Shown here piece after piece: positions 42,821-53,071 of a stretch of DNA of 64,000 bases. The DNA lies in assembly GCF_049800915.1 (NCBI RefSeq), contig NZ_JBNAFY010000001.1:62001-126000 (forward strand). The letters are read 5' to 3'. A program made the translations under genes and the position numbers. This DNA is from Amaricoccus macauensis_A (GTDB lineage: Bacteria; Pseudomonadota; Alphaproteobacteria; Rhodobacterales; Rhodobacteraceae). Every line of letters starts with the position of its first letter. Position 1 is the stretch's first letter. The notes under the pieces are model-generated. The model ran no database searches. It worked only from the letters and a program-made list of their open reading frames with translations, and was not told the origin of the DNA.

Positions 42821-44424
42821 TACCCTGCCGGCTCCTTCTGACCTTCTGGGGTTTCAATCCAATTCCGAAGAACGCGCGCGGAGTCCTCGCTACGATCCGA
42901 GATGACCTCCTTGAGGCGATCAATCTTGCTTAGGCTCTTGGCCGGTAGATCTTCGAGGAAATCACCTTCCTCTGCGCTGCCTTCGCTGACACCGATCTGG
43001 GCCGGAGCCTGGTCGTTCCCTTCGATCATCGCACCATCCTCTCCTGCGAGTTCTCCGATGAGGGGTGCCGGCTGTCGGCTCATCATCGGACGGAGTACGA
43101 AGAAGATCAGCGCGAGAATGATTGAACCGAGCACCCCAATCTGTATCAGGCGGGCTCCGTAAATTTTCATGAAGCTTTCCTGACCGCCTTCAACGAGCGT
43201 GCCTTGTTCGGGCGCAGCGGTGAATTGCAACGACTCGATAGTGACCGTGTCTCCGCGGGCAGGGTCGAAACCGGCCGCTGTCTCCACGAGCTGACGCAAG
43301 GTATCCATCTCATCTTGTGGGCGTGGCTGCCAGCTTTGCTCGCCGCCCTCATCTGTGGCGACGATACCATCGACCATTACGGCGACATTGATGCGTTGCA
43401 CCTGGCCTGGGAGGATCACACGTTCGCTTCGAGTTTCGGAGACCTCGAAATTCTGTCGCTCCCGCGTTTCGTTCGCAGTGCGGGAACTCTCCCCGGCGCC
43501 ACCTTCGACATCCCCATCCGGCAAGTTGCTGGCAACCGTAACACCCGGTGCTGGACCGGAAGATTGCTCGGTACTCTGTTCCGTTTCCGAACTAATTGCG
43601 ACGCGGCTCTCGGGGTCGATCCGGCGCTCCGAGATTGTCTGACTGTCCATCGAGGCGTCGACGTTCACCTCGACTATCGCACGGCCTTTGCCAACTCGCG
43701 CTTCGAGCAAACGCAAAATGTTCTGACGTAACTTCTCGGCACGTTCATCCGGCTTGGTGATACCAGCCTTCGCCATGTCGTCCAGATCCCCGGAGAGCAC
43801 AACTCCATTGATTGAATCTATGACTGCAACATCCTGTGCATTGAGCCCCGCGACGGCAGAGGAAACAAGGTTGCGGATTGCTTCTGCCTGGTCAGTTTGC
43901 AGGGAACCTCCCGCCATTGTAACTGTAACTGATGCCGACCCGGTTTGGGTGCGAGAGAATGGCTGCTGTATTGGGTTCGCAATATGAACACGTGCTGCAC
44001 GAACATTGGGACTGGTCGCGATGGTCCGCGCTAGTTCGCCTTCCTTCGCACGCCAGTAGGCTGCATCGAACATCTGACTCGTCGTCCCGAAACCGGAAAG
44101 ACCGTCAAGGATTTCATATCCGGCGGGACCACCAGCGGGCAGGCCTTCGGCAGCGAGATTCATGCGCAGCCGATCCCGTTCGGAGCGATCCACATAAATG
44201 GAGTTGTTGCGTACTTCGAACTGAACTCCTTCGGCTTCGAGGGCCGCAACGACCTCTCCGGAAGCGGAGGGGTCGAGCCCGGAGTAGAGTAGGGCGTTGT
44301 CGGGTGCAGTCGCGATCTTGCTAATGCCGAACATGGTCGCGATGATCCCCACAGCGGACAGGATCGCGATCAGGCGCTGGCGCGGTTCGAGACTTTCCCA
44401 GATGGTCTGGATTTTTGTTGGCAC
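42820..44424 (-). CDS. fliF: flagellar MS-ring protein FliF
   Basis: Forms the membrane-embedded MS ring, 534 residues. The first membrane helix is at about 17-37 and the second near 427-447. The ring-building domains between include SGLDPSASGEVVAALEAEG and SQTISERRIDPESRVA. The cytoplasmic C-terminus (about 490-534) binds FliG. It is the first gene of a five-gene operon and is divergent from fliL. Confidence 0.96.
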   Translation of the reverse strand: MPTKIQTIWESLEPRQRLIAILSAVGIIATMFGISKIATAPDNALLYSGLDPSASGEVVAALEAEGVQFEVRNNSIYVDRSERDRLRMNLAAEGLPAGGPAGYEILDGLSGFGTTSQMFDAAYWRAKEGELARTIATSPNVRAARVHIANPIQQPFSRTQTGSASVTVTMAGGSLQTDQAEAIRNLVSSAVAGLNAQDVAVIDSINGVVLSGDLDDMAKAGITKPDERAEKLRQNILRLLEARVGKGRAIVEVNVDASMDSQTISERRIDPESRVAISSETEQSTEQSSGPAPGVTVASNLPDGDVEGGAGESSRTANETRERQNFEVSETRSERVILPGQVQRINVAVMVDGIVATDEGGEQSWQPRPQDEMDTLRQLVETAAGFDPARGDTVTIESLQFTAAPEQGTLVEGGQESFMKIYGARLIQIGVLGSIILALIFFVLRPMMSRQPAPLIGELAGEDGAMIEGNDQAPAQIGVSEGSAEEGDFLEDLPAKSLSKIDRLKEVISDRSEDSARVLRNWIETPEGQKEPAG

Positions 44425-44499
44425 GGCTTGCGTTCTATCCCTTGGAGGGCGCGCGGGGTTGGGCGCCTCTTTCCGTGGCCGATACTCGGGTCAACAGGC

Positions 44500-44514
44500 T
44501 TAACATTTGGTTAG
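44500..44514. promoter_or_regulatory. CtrA-like box between fliF and fliL
   Basis: TTAA-N7-TTAG matches the CtrA consensus TTAA-N7-TTAA with one change, in the divergent fliF/fliL promoter region. CtrA controls flagellar genes in many Rhodobacterales. The match is short, so confidence is modest. Confidence 0.5.
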
Positions 44515-44572
44515 TGTTGCGAGAGTTAAATACAGCCTGAAGACGTATCAGCCTGCCTATCGGAACCCCCGC

Positions 44573-45082
44573 ATGACCGATGAAACTGTCGAAACAGATG
44601 AAGCCGAGGAGTCCGGAAAAAAATCCGGCGGCAAAATGCCTTTGCTCTTCGGCCTCGTCGCCGCAATCCTACTGGGAGGCGGTGGATTCTTTGCTGTCTA
44701 TTCCGGGATGATCGGGTCTTCCGCCCCTCCTGATGACTTAGCAAAGGTTGAGGCCGAAAGGACGGTCCAGGCCAAGCTCGAGGAAGTGTCATTCGTCCCG
44801 ATCGAACAGATCATAGTTTCACTTCCGAAGCAGGCATCTGCACGAAACCTTCGCTTCGTCGGCCAGCTTGAGGTCGCTCCGGGACAGGCGGAAGCGGTGG
44901 AGCAGTTGATGCCTAGGATCGTGGATGTACTTAACACTTATCTCCGTGCCGTTGATGTACAGGACTTCGAAGAGCCCTCACAGGCCACACGCCTGAGGGC
45001 GCAAATGCTTCGGCGCGTCCAAGTCGTGGCGGGTGAGGGGCTCGTTCGTGATCTACTGATCACCGAGTTCGTCTTGAGTTGA
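44573..45082 (+). CDS. fliL: flagellar basal-body-associated protein FliL
   Basis: Single-pass inner-membrane protein that supports stator function; 169 residues. A charged N-terminus is followed by a membrane helix (about 22-44) and a periplasmic stomatin-like domain ending in VRDLLITEFVLS, a typical FliL tail. ATG 44573 is the sensible start. It leads a plus-strand operon with three further motility genes. Confidence 0.93.
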   Translation: MTDETVETDEAEESGKKSGGKMPLLFGLVAAILLGGGGFFAVYSGMIGSSAPPDDLAKVEAERTVQAKLEEVSFVPIEQIIVSLPKQASARNLRFVGQLEVAPGQAEAVEQLMPRIVDVLNTYLRAVDVQDFEEPSQATRLRAQMLRRVQVVAGEGLVRDLLITEFVLS

Positions 45083-45095
45083 GGGAGAGACCGCA

Positions 45096-46025
45096 TTGGA
45101 ACTACTCACGAACGGACTCCTAATCGCCGCCACCCTTTTTGCCGGCGGGTATTGCTGGGTATTGTCGCGCCGGGTCAGGGAACTCAAGTCGCTTGACAAG
45201 GGGCTCGGTAAGTCAATCGTTACGCTTACACGCCAGATCGAGGTGGCGCGTACGACACTTGAAGAGTCGCGAAATGCCGCGAAGATCAGCCGGAACGATC
45301 TGACCGACCTGCTCCAAAAGGCGGATGAGGCGACGCAGCGAGTTGCCGAGGCTACGGAGGCGGCTCAAGACATCGAGCGTGGCTTAAGGTTTCAGATTTC
45401 CCAGGCGGGTGACCGTCGTCGAAATATCGACCGCGACCCCGACGATTTTGTTTCTGGGCCCAATTCGGCTCTGGCCACGCAGGAAGCCGCGCGGAAAAAG
45501 GCGCGCCAAGCTGCACTACGCCGTCAGGCAGAGAGGGAGCGTGCCGCCCGTGAGGAAGCGGAAGTTACGTTCAATAAGACAGAACCTGCCGAAGGAAATT
45601 TGGCGTTCAAAGTCGACGGTGAGGAGGTGCGCCAAAGCGTGCAGAATGATGTGCAGGCAGGAAGTGAACACTCCCGAGAGGCGCCTGCTGCCCGAAAAAA
45701 CATGAATCGGGCTGTAGCTCCTCGATTTGATCCTGAAGAAATTGCGAAGGAAGAGGGCGAAGCTCGTCCTGCGGGTCCGACCGCGGATGAGGTCGAACCT
45801 TGGCAACCGAAGCGGGCGGCTTCATCGGTTCTGCGCGCCGGAGCTGACCTGCTTACGCTCAAGCCGTTGAAGCCCAAGACAACGAAAGTAGCTGAACTGC
45901 CAAAGCCGAAATCGCTTCCCCCGCTCGGCAATCCGTTGCGTAGCAAGTCCGATGTCGCTGCTATCGACGACGAGGACGAACTCCTCGAAGCACTGAGCAT
46001 GCTGGCTGCTGGCGGGAAAAGGTAA
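45096..46025 (+). CDS. DUF6468-like flagellar-cluster membrane protein
   Basis: A 309-residue protein with one N-terminal membrane helix (about 5-24) followed by a coiled-coil region (about 28-110; SRRVRELKSLDKGLGKSI). The rest is low-complexity and probably disordered. Its beginning resembles the DUF6468 proteins found beside fliL in alphaproteobacteria. TTG 45096 is the only start that keeps the membrane helix, and GGGAGAG precedes it at good spacing. Role unknown; position implies motility. Confidence 0.75.
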   Translation: MELLTNGLLIAATLFAGGYCWVLSRRVRELKSLDKGLGKSIVTLTRQIEVARTTLEESRNAAKISRNDLTDLLQKADEATQRVAEATEAAQDIERGLRFQISQAGDRRRNIDRDPDDFVSGPNSALATQEAARKKARQAALRRQAERERAAREEAEVTFNKTEPAEGNLAFKVDGEEVRQSVQNDVQAGSEHSREAPAARKNMNRAVAPRFDPEEIAKEEGEARPAGPTADEVEPWQPKRAASSVLRAGADLLTLKPLKPKTTKVAELPKPKSLPPLGNPLRSKSDVAAIDDEDELLEALSMLAAGGKR

Positions 46026-46028
46026 GAG

Positions 46029-46613
46029 ATGGCAAGAGTAACATCCGCACCGGCTGTGGGAGGGCTGGGGTTGGTCATCATGTGTTTCTTGGCATCAGCC
46101 GGGCTGCGTCTCGCCGAGAGCGCGCCGGCCTTCGCCGAGGAGTTCAGCACGCTTGCATCGTTCCGCCCTGCCGCAGGTCAGGCACCAGCCGAATCGCCTC
46201 CTGCCGCTGAGGCGGATGCTCTTCTGAGAGAGATCCGTCAACGTGAAGAACAGCTTGAAGTAGAGGCAAAGCAACTTGCTGATCGGGCGCAGGCTCTGAG
46301 TGTGGCCGAAAAGAAGCTTGAGGAGCAACTCGAGGCCTTCGAGATTGCCCGAATGAATCTCGAGGGCACGTTGGCTCAGGCCGACAAGGCTGCCGAGCGA
46401 GATATCGAACGGATGAAGACAGTCTACGAGAGCATGAAGGCCGCTGAGGCCGCTGAAATTTTCCAGCAGATGGACATCGGATTTGCCGCGGGTCTTCTGT
46501 CTCGCATGCGGCCGGAACTTGCTGCTAATGTTATGGCTGCCATGGAGCCGGACGCCGCCTACGCCGTCACTCTGACTATTGCCAGCCGAAATTCAGGCGT
46601 GCCGAAGGAATAA
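46029..46613 (+). CDS. motE: MotE-like motility chaperone
   Basis: A 194-residue protein with an N-terminal membrane helix or signal (about 10-36), a coiled coil (about 62-135) and a small C-terminal MgtE-N-like domain (IFQQMDIGFAAGLLSRMRPE, about 142-185). In rhizobia MotE is the chaperone of the periplasmic motility protein MotC. It begins 3 bp after the previous gene and precedes motA. Confidence 0.82.
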   Translation: MARVTSAPAVGGLGLVIMCFLASAGLRLAESAPAFAEEFSTLASFRPAAGQAPAESPPAAEADALLREIRQREEQLEVEAKQLADRAQALSVAEKKLEEQLEAFEIARMNLEGTLAQADKAAERDIERMKTVYESMKAAEAAEIFQQMDIGFAAGLLSRMRPELAANVMAAMEPDAAYAVTLTIASRNSGVPKE

Positions 46614-46706
46614 TTCCGGCCTGAAGGATTCTTAAACGATCATGGCGTAGCACTGTTTGCGTAACAGAGTTGCGCAAACTGCGCGGTATCAGTCGAGTAG
46701 TCAGTC

Positions 46707-47579
46707 ATGATCGGTTTTGTCGGAATCGCAATCGTGTTCGCCATGGTCTTCGGCGGGTACATCATCGCAGGCGGCAAGATCGGGATTATCCTGCACGCCG
46801 CTCCCTATGAGTTGATGATGATCATGGGTGCCGCTCTCGGTGCATTTGTCATTGGGAACGACACTCACGGTATCAAGCACACCCTCAAGGATGTTGGAAA
46901 GGTCTTCAAGGGACCATACTGGAAGCCTCAGGATTTCCGAGACCTTTTGTGCCTCATGTTCCAACTTCTGCATATTGCGAAGACTAATCCGGTCATGCTC
47001 GATACCCATGTCGAGGATCCAGCAGCCTCACCAATCTTCTCGGCCTATCCAAAGATCCTGGCGGACAAGGAAGGCGTGGCGCTAATCACGGATACGCTTC
47101 GCTCTGCATCCATGAACTATGATGATCCGCATCAGGTCGAGGAAGTGCTCTCAAAGCGTATTGAGGCAAACTATCACCACGCCCAGCATTCCGCGCACAC
47201 CCTTCAGAATATGGCAGATGGACTTCCTGCACTTGGCATTGTCGCCGCGGTGCTTGGGGTGATCAAGACAATGGCGTCGATCGATCAACCGCCTGCCGTT
47301 CTCGGTGGCATGATCGGTGGTGCGCTTGTCGGAACGTTTCTGGGTGTTTTCCTCGCGTATGGCTTCGTCGGACCGTTCGCGTCCCGCGTGAAGGATGTGA
47401 TCGATGAGGATCAGCATTTCTACAATCTCATCCGCGAAGTCCTCGTCGCCTACCTTCATCAGCACGCACCCAACATCTGTGTCGAGGTCGGACGCCAAAA
47501 CACGCCATCGGGCTTGCGTCCGTCCTACGATGAACTTGAAGGTGCACTGCGCGACTCCAAGCAGAGCCTGGCGGCCTGA
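46707..47579 (+). CDS. motA: flagellar motor stator protein MotA
   Basis: Ion-channel stator subunit, 290 residues, with four membrane helices (about 2-22, 27-47, 172-193 and 203-225). LPALGIVAAVLGVIKTM and GTFLGVFLAYGFVGP are diagnostic. The cytoplasmic loop between helices 2 and 3 contacts FliG. motB is not adjacent. The next gene starts 2 bp after the stop. Confidence 0.95.
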   Translation: MIGFVGIAIVFAMVFGGYIIAGGKIGIILHAAPYELMMIMGAALGAFVIGNDTHGIKHTLKDVGKVFKGPYWKPQDFRDLLCLMFQLLHIAKTNPVMLDTHVEDPAASPIFSAYPKILADKEGVALITDTLRSASMNYDDPHQVEEVLSKRIEANYHHAQHSAHTLQNMADGLPALGIVAAVLGVIKTMASIDQPPAVLGGMIGGALVGTFLGVFLAYGFVGPFASRVKDVIDEDQHFYNLIREVLVAYLHQHAPNICVEVGRQNTPSGLRPSYDELEGALRDSKQSLAA

Positions 47580-47581
47580 TC

Positions 47582-50122
47582 ATGCGCAATCTCGGCATAA
47601 GCTTTGCGGCGCTTGTATGCGCCGCCACGCCGGGGCTCGCTGCGGAAGGTGGTCTTATCCGTAGCGGCGAGCAGGCCGGCTTCTCCCGCCTTGTCATGCG
47701 GATCGAGCCGACCACGGAATGGTCTCTCGAGACGGCATCAGGAAGGGCAACGATCTTTTTTCCGGGAAAGCTCGTCGAATTCAGCACCACCGGTGTCTTT
47801 GACAAGATCCCTCGTACCCGCATTACCGATGTCGAGGTTGAATCGGGAGAGGACGGAACCAGTGTCCGGGTTCAGATCGGTTGCGACTGCCGAGTGAGCA
47901 CATCGTTTGTAGGCGCGCGCTATCTCGCGCTCGACGTGTCGGATAAGAAGAGCGCTGAAAACGGACAAGACGAGAATTTACCTGAGAGCGAGGTGGCAGA
48001 GGCGAAGGCGCTCAGCCCGACATCCACTGAGGCAGTGGATGCTATCGCGGAGGGCACTTCGGCCGAAGTTTTCGAAGGAAACGATCGGGAACTTGCAGAC
48101 GTAACCGAGGACGGTGGCAGAAGCGAAATCGGCCTGGGGGCCGACTTGGAAGCAGGGACCGAGCAATCGGCACCAGAGAGCGAGGGGTTCGCTACAGGAC
48201 CTGAGCTACCAAGTCCGGAAATGCTCGCAGAAGCAGAAGAACTCGCAAAACGACGTACGAATGAGATTAAGAATGTCTACGCCGCTGAGGAAGCTCTTTT
48301 GGAGCAGATCGAGCGCGCGGCCTCGCAGGGCCTGTTGTCTCGAAGGGACACGACACCTGACACTGACGGCCCTGTAGACCTCGCTGCAACGGATCCGTAT
48401 TTTGTCGAGAGCGGCGCGCCGGAGGCAATAGAACCTCCAAATGAAACTGTTCCTCCGACTCTGCCGCTCTCGCTTGATCCGACAGGGGAAAGCGGAGATG
48501 ATCTTGCCGGTTTGGCACGGCACGATCAGATCGAGGCAATGACGGTATTCGATCGCTACAACGCCCGCGCCCCGGAACGTATTCGCAAGTCATCGCTACT
48601 GCCCGAGTGCATTCCCGACTATCGTCTAGACATCGACTACTGGGCCGCAGAGCAACCCCTGTTCGAGCAGATGTCCAGGTTGCGGCAAGATCTCTACGGC
48701 GAGTTCGATGAGCTCAATGAAACCGCCGTTAATGAGATGGCAAAGCTCTACATAAGATTCGGATTTGGTGCCGAGGCCGAAGCGCTTCTGGAGGCATTCG
48801 GAACTGACAGCGCTGATAAACGCCTACTGGTCGATCTGGCGCGCATCATGGATGATCGAAGGGTTGCAGACTTTGGTCCACTCTCACGGGATCTACCGTG
48901 TCCTGGCCGGCATGGGATGTGGCTAGCCATTGCAGGAGCGACTTCGGCGTATAGAGATGAACAACATTTTGCGACGGTCGAAGAAGCCTTCGCCGATTTG
49001 CCGCCAGATCTTCGTATGCATGTGGGTCCGAGGCTCATGGAGAACCTTCTAGATGACCAGCGTGGATACGAAGCTCGCCAGATCTACGAGATTGTGACGC
49101 GAGTAGGGGATCAGGGGACCACGGACCTCAAACTTGCGGCCGCACGTCTTGCGGCAGTTGAGGGCGATCCGGTCTTTGCAATGAAAAGCATGTCTTCGCT
49201 TGTAGAGCAAGCCGCGCCCAACGCTTCTGATGCCCTGAAGCAAATGGTGGAACTCGGGCTCTCAGCTGGCTACGCGATCCCTGATCGAACCGTGATTGAC
49301 CTCCGGAGTACGGCGCTCGAACAGCGTGGAACAGAGAAGGAGCCGGAACTGCGAGCTTTGTTGGCAAAGGCGCTTGCTGCACGCGCTGAGATGGAAACCT
49401 CTATTGAGGAAATTCGGGCAGCAAAGGCTGATCTGGGTGAAGACGAATACTTCAATGGTGTCGCTGTTGACATCCTGGCGAATTCAGTCCCCGAGCGGGT
49501 TGGACTTGCCAATTATGCACGCTTGGTTCTCTCGTCTGAGGACATGATATCAACGGGACCTCAGAACGACGTGGCACGGCAGAAGATTTCTACCAACCTG
49601 CTTGAACTCGGTCTCGCGCAGGCCGCTGAGCGGATGGTGATCCCGGCCGCCGGTCGCACTGAGGAGGGTCGGCTTCTGCTTGCGAAGTCCTACTTGACGC
49701 AGGGTGAAACGGAGAAGACACGCAGGGTTCTTGACGGAATGACCGGAGAAGCGGCAGCAGATCTTCGCGCAAGATCCTATTTCATGGACGGGGATTTCCC
49801 GAGTGCGCAGGAAGAACTCGACGGAGCCGGTCTAACAGATCGCGCTGGTTCCGTTGCATGGCCGTCCGGAGACTGGACGCGTGCGAAAGACGCTGCGAGT
49901 AATCCTGAAACGGCTGCAATGGCAGAGTACATGGCGTCGCGATCTGGCGTCGGGCAGAGCCTGTTGCCGTCGGATGACCCTGCGTCGCTCGATCCGCAAG
50001 AAGCCTTCGTCGAACCCCTGCCTCAACTCGAAGACCCCAGTCTCGATTCGGCGCGCCGTTTGCTTGCGACGGGGGAGCAGCTCGAGAATTTCATCCAGTC
50101 GCTCTTGTCCGAGAACGAATAA
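47582..50122 (+). CDS. large periplasmic motility-cluster protein with AMIN-like and helical-repeat regions
   Basis: An 846-residue exported protein that I do not recognise by name. The signal peptide is about 1-20 (ending LAAE). Residues about 25-120 look like an AMIN-type beta domain (FSRLVMRI, VRVQIGCDC). A disordered acidic stretch follows (about 120-300). The remainder (about 330-840) is alpha-helical and TPR-like. It is tightly linked to motA. Position next to motE and motA, plus export and size, suggest a functional counterpart of rhizobial MotC, but I see no direct sequence match. Confidence 0.75.
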   Translation: MRNLGISFAALVCAATPGLAAEGGLIRSGEQAGFSRLVMRIEPTTEWSLETASGRATIFFPGKLVEFSTTGVFDKIPRTRITDVEVESGEDGTSVRVQIGCDCRVSTSFVGARYLALDVSDKKSAENGQDENLPESEVAEAKALSPTSTEAVDAIAEGTSAEVFEGNDRELADVTEDGGRSEIGLGADLEAGTEQSAPESEGFATGPELPSPEMLAEAEELAKRRTNEIKNVYAAEEALLEQIERAASQGLLSRRDTTPDTDGPVDLAATDPYFVESGAPEAIEPPNETVPPTLPLSLDPTGESGDDLAGLARHDQIEAMTVFDRYNARAPERIRKSSLLPECIPDYRLDIDYWAAEQPLFEQMSRLRQDLYGEFDELNETAVNEMAKLYIRFGFGAEAEALLEAFGTDSADKRLLVDLARIMDDRRVADFGPLSRDLPCPGRHGMWLAIAGATSAYRDEQHFATVEEAFADLPPDLRMHVGPRLMENLLDDQRGYEARQIYEIVTRVGDQGTTDLKLAAARLAAVEGDPVFAMKSMSSLVEQAAPNASDALKQMVELGLSAGYAIPDRTVIDLRSTALEQRGTEKEPELRALLAKALAARAEMETSIEEIRAAKADLGEDEYFNGVAVDILANSVPERVGLANYARLVLSSEDMISTGPQNDVARQKISTNLLELGLAQAAERMVIPAAGRTEEGRLLLAKSYLTQGETEKTRRVLDGMTGEAAADLRARSYFMDGDFPSAQEELDGAGLTDRAGSVAWPSGDWTRAKDAASNPETAAMAEYMASRSGVGQSLLPSDDPASLDPQEAFVEPLPQLEDPSLDSARRLLATGEQLENFIQSLLSENE

Positions 50123-50189
50123 TCCTGCTGAATCTGGCAAGAAGGTCTTGCGCTCCTTCGCGCAGAGGCTTATCGGTCTGCGCCGGAAT

Positions 50190-50279
50190 GGAGAGATGCC
50201 GGAGTGGTCGAACGGGGCGGTCTCGAAAACCGTTGATGGGGCAACTCATCCGAGGGTTCGAATCCCTCTCTCTCCGCCA
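50190..50279 (+). tRNA. tRNA-Ser (anticodon CGA)
   Basis: A 90-nt class II tRNA. The acceptor stem GGAGAGA/TCTCTCC is followed by G and an encoded CCA. The anticodon loop CTCGAAA gives anticodon CGA, reading UCG. A long variable arm and the T-arm GGGTTCGAATCCC are present. It lies 67 bp after the motility operon. Confidence 0.97.
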
Positions 50280-50708
50280 CATCTTCTCTCAGGAATGATC
50301 TCCCAATCCGGCTATGCCGAATTTTCCCGCTGTTGTTGAGGGGTAATGCGGGAAATGCAGGGCATCAGCCCAAGCGCGAGTAGCCAATGGAACCCTGTTC
50401 TTAAGCCGATGCTCTTCAGAACTCCATGAGTGCAGGTTGTTTTCAAAGTAATTGCCAAACCATGTATAGTGTAACTTTCTGTCGGTCATAATTTTCAATG
50501 CTCTCCTGTGAGTTCTCATGGGAGAAGGTGGTGTCGTTTCTCTTGCAATTATCAACTGAATAGTGCATAATTCGCGCCGAGTTGGCCGAGAACGTGGCGA
50601 TAGGGCGCATCAAAACAATCCCACAATTTCCGTCAATGTGCGGCGCCCACGGATATTCACCAGGTGGGACGAAGATCCTTGGGTGCTGCTACCTTCTCCG
50701 GGACGATC
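50280..50708. other. AT-richer spacer after tRNA-Ser
   Basis: About 430 bp with markedly lower GC than the flanks and no supported gene; an 88-codon minus-strand frame at 50289-50555 lacks a ribosome site and family features. No integrase, attachment duplicate or transposase is visible. Confidence 0.6.
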
Positions 50709-51986
50709 TCAGGCCAACTCAGCTTCCTGAGCCAGAATTTCCAGCACCATTGCCGCTGTCCAAGTGAAATGCGCCCCGCCGCAGGGTTCGGCGGTGATCG
50801 GGTCGTAGTATTCTGCGAAGCCGCTGCGATCGATGAGGCGCAGGCTGTCGGTCATGATCCGCCCGACCATGTCGGTCTGGCCCGCCCGACAGAGCCCGTC
50901 GGCGATCATGTAGTTGACGATGAGCCAAACCGGTCCGCGCCAGTAGCGCAGGCCGTCGTATTCCGGCGCGGTGGGATCGTGGCTCGGGATGAGATATTCG
51001 CAGGACCGGCCCAGCACCTCGATGCGGCGGGAGATCCCGGCGGCGCGCTCGGTGGGGATCGCGGCAAAGGCGGGGAGCAATCCCCCGACGGTGGGGCTCT
51101 CGATCAGGGCACCGACCTGGCGGTCGTAGCAGAGATACTGGCCCATCCCGTCGCTCCAGAGCGTCTCGAGCGCCGCGATGCCGCGGTCCGCAAGCGCGCG
51201 GGAGCGGGTGGCCATCCCGGGCTCGCCCAGGAGGTCGGCGAGATCCGCGAGATCGGCGCAGGCGCGGATCAGGATCGCGTTGAAGCCCGGGTCCACCACC
51301 TGGAAGGGCGAGGCGTCATGTAGTTTCGATGTGTCCCAGTTCAGCTCGCGGAAGATCTGCACCAGCTTGATGTAGCGCTCGTATTGCGCATGCGTCGGCC
51401 GGTGGGCCGGGTTGGCATGGGTGATGTCGCGGCGCTGGAAGGTGCCGACGCCCTCGGTCGAGACCCGCTCGAGGGCTGCATCCCAGTCGACCGAGTTGTC
51501 GCGGCCCGATTCCCAGGGGTGGATGATCGCCACCAGCCCGGTCCCTTCGGGGTCGCGGGTGCGGTAGAACCATTCGTGCCAGGCGTGCATCTTCGGCAGC
51601 AGTGCCGCCGCGCGGCGCCGGGCCATCTCCTTGTCCTTCGCGCGGTCGAACATTCGCCGGGCGGCAAAGGCCGCGACGGCGGGCTGGGACAGGCCGGAGG
51701 TGGGCGTGGGTCGTCCGGTCGCGTAGACTTCGGGGCCGGGGAAGTAGCCGGGGTCGTATTCGTGGAAGATGATGTGCGGCACCATGCCGCATTCCCACTG
51801 GTGATCAAAGAGCGTCTCGATCTCGGTCCAAGCCCGGTCCTCGTCGTAGTGGGCAAAGCCGAGCGCGCTGAGCGCGCTGTCCCAGTTCCACTGGAACGGG
51901 TAGAGCCCGTGGGTGGGCACGGTGTAGGTGCCCCGGTCGTTGTCGCGAAGCACCTGCTTCGCCTGGTCGATGTAGTCCTGTCTCAT
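50709..51986 (-). CDS. GH63-type glucosyl/mannosyl-glycerate hydrolase
   Basis: Cytoplasmic (alpha/alpha)6-barrel glycosidase of 425 residues; no signal peptide. The N-terminus NDRGTYTVPTHGLYPFQWNWD, and later HPWESGRDNSVDWD and RYWRGPVWLIVNY, match bacterial GH63 enzymes. The short members of that family hydrolyse mannosylglycerate or glucosylglycerate, which are compatible solutes. It is the last gene of the ABC importer operon, 10 bp after the ATPase, so it probably acts on the imported solute. Which sugar is attached cannot be told. Confidence 0.82.
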   Translation of the reverse strand: MRQDYIDQAKQVLRDNDRGTYTVPTHGLYPFQWNWDSALSALGFAHYDEDRAWTEIETLFDHQWECGMVPHIIFHEYDPGYFPGPEVYATGRPTPTSGLSQPAVAAFAARRMFDRAKDKEMARRRAAALLPKMHAWHEWFYRTRDPEGTGLVAIIHPWESGRDNSVDWDAALERVSTEGVGTFQRRDITHANPAHRPTHAQYERYIKLVQIFRELNWDTSKLHDASPFQVVDPGFNAILIRACADLADLADLLGEPGMATRSRALADRGIAALETLWSDGMGQYLCYDRQVGALIESPTVGGLLPAFAAIPTERAAGISRRIEVLGRSCEYLIPSHDPTAPEYDGLRYWRGPVWLIVNYMIADGLCRAGQTDMVGRIMTDSLRLIDRSGFAEYYDPITAEPCGGAHFTWTAAMVLEILAQEAELA

Positions 51987-51995
51987 TTTGCCTTC

Positions 51996-53039
<1,044 letters not shown>

Positions 53040-53071
53040 TTTTCTGTGTCCTTCCCTAGGGTTCGCGCCGC

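Noticed and set aside
50190..50279. tRNA-Ser as an active integration site of a genomic island
   Set aside because: No integrase gene and no second copy of the tRNA 3' end in the window.
50289..50555. An 88-codon minus-strand frame in the AT-rich spacer
   Set aside because: No ribosome site or family resemblance; composition alone could yield it.
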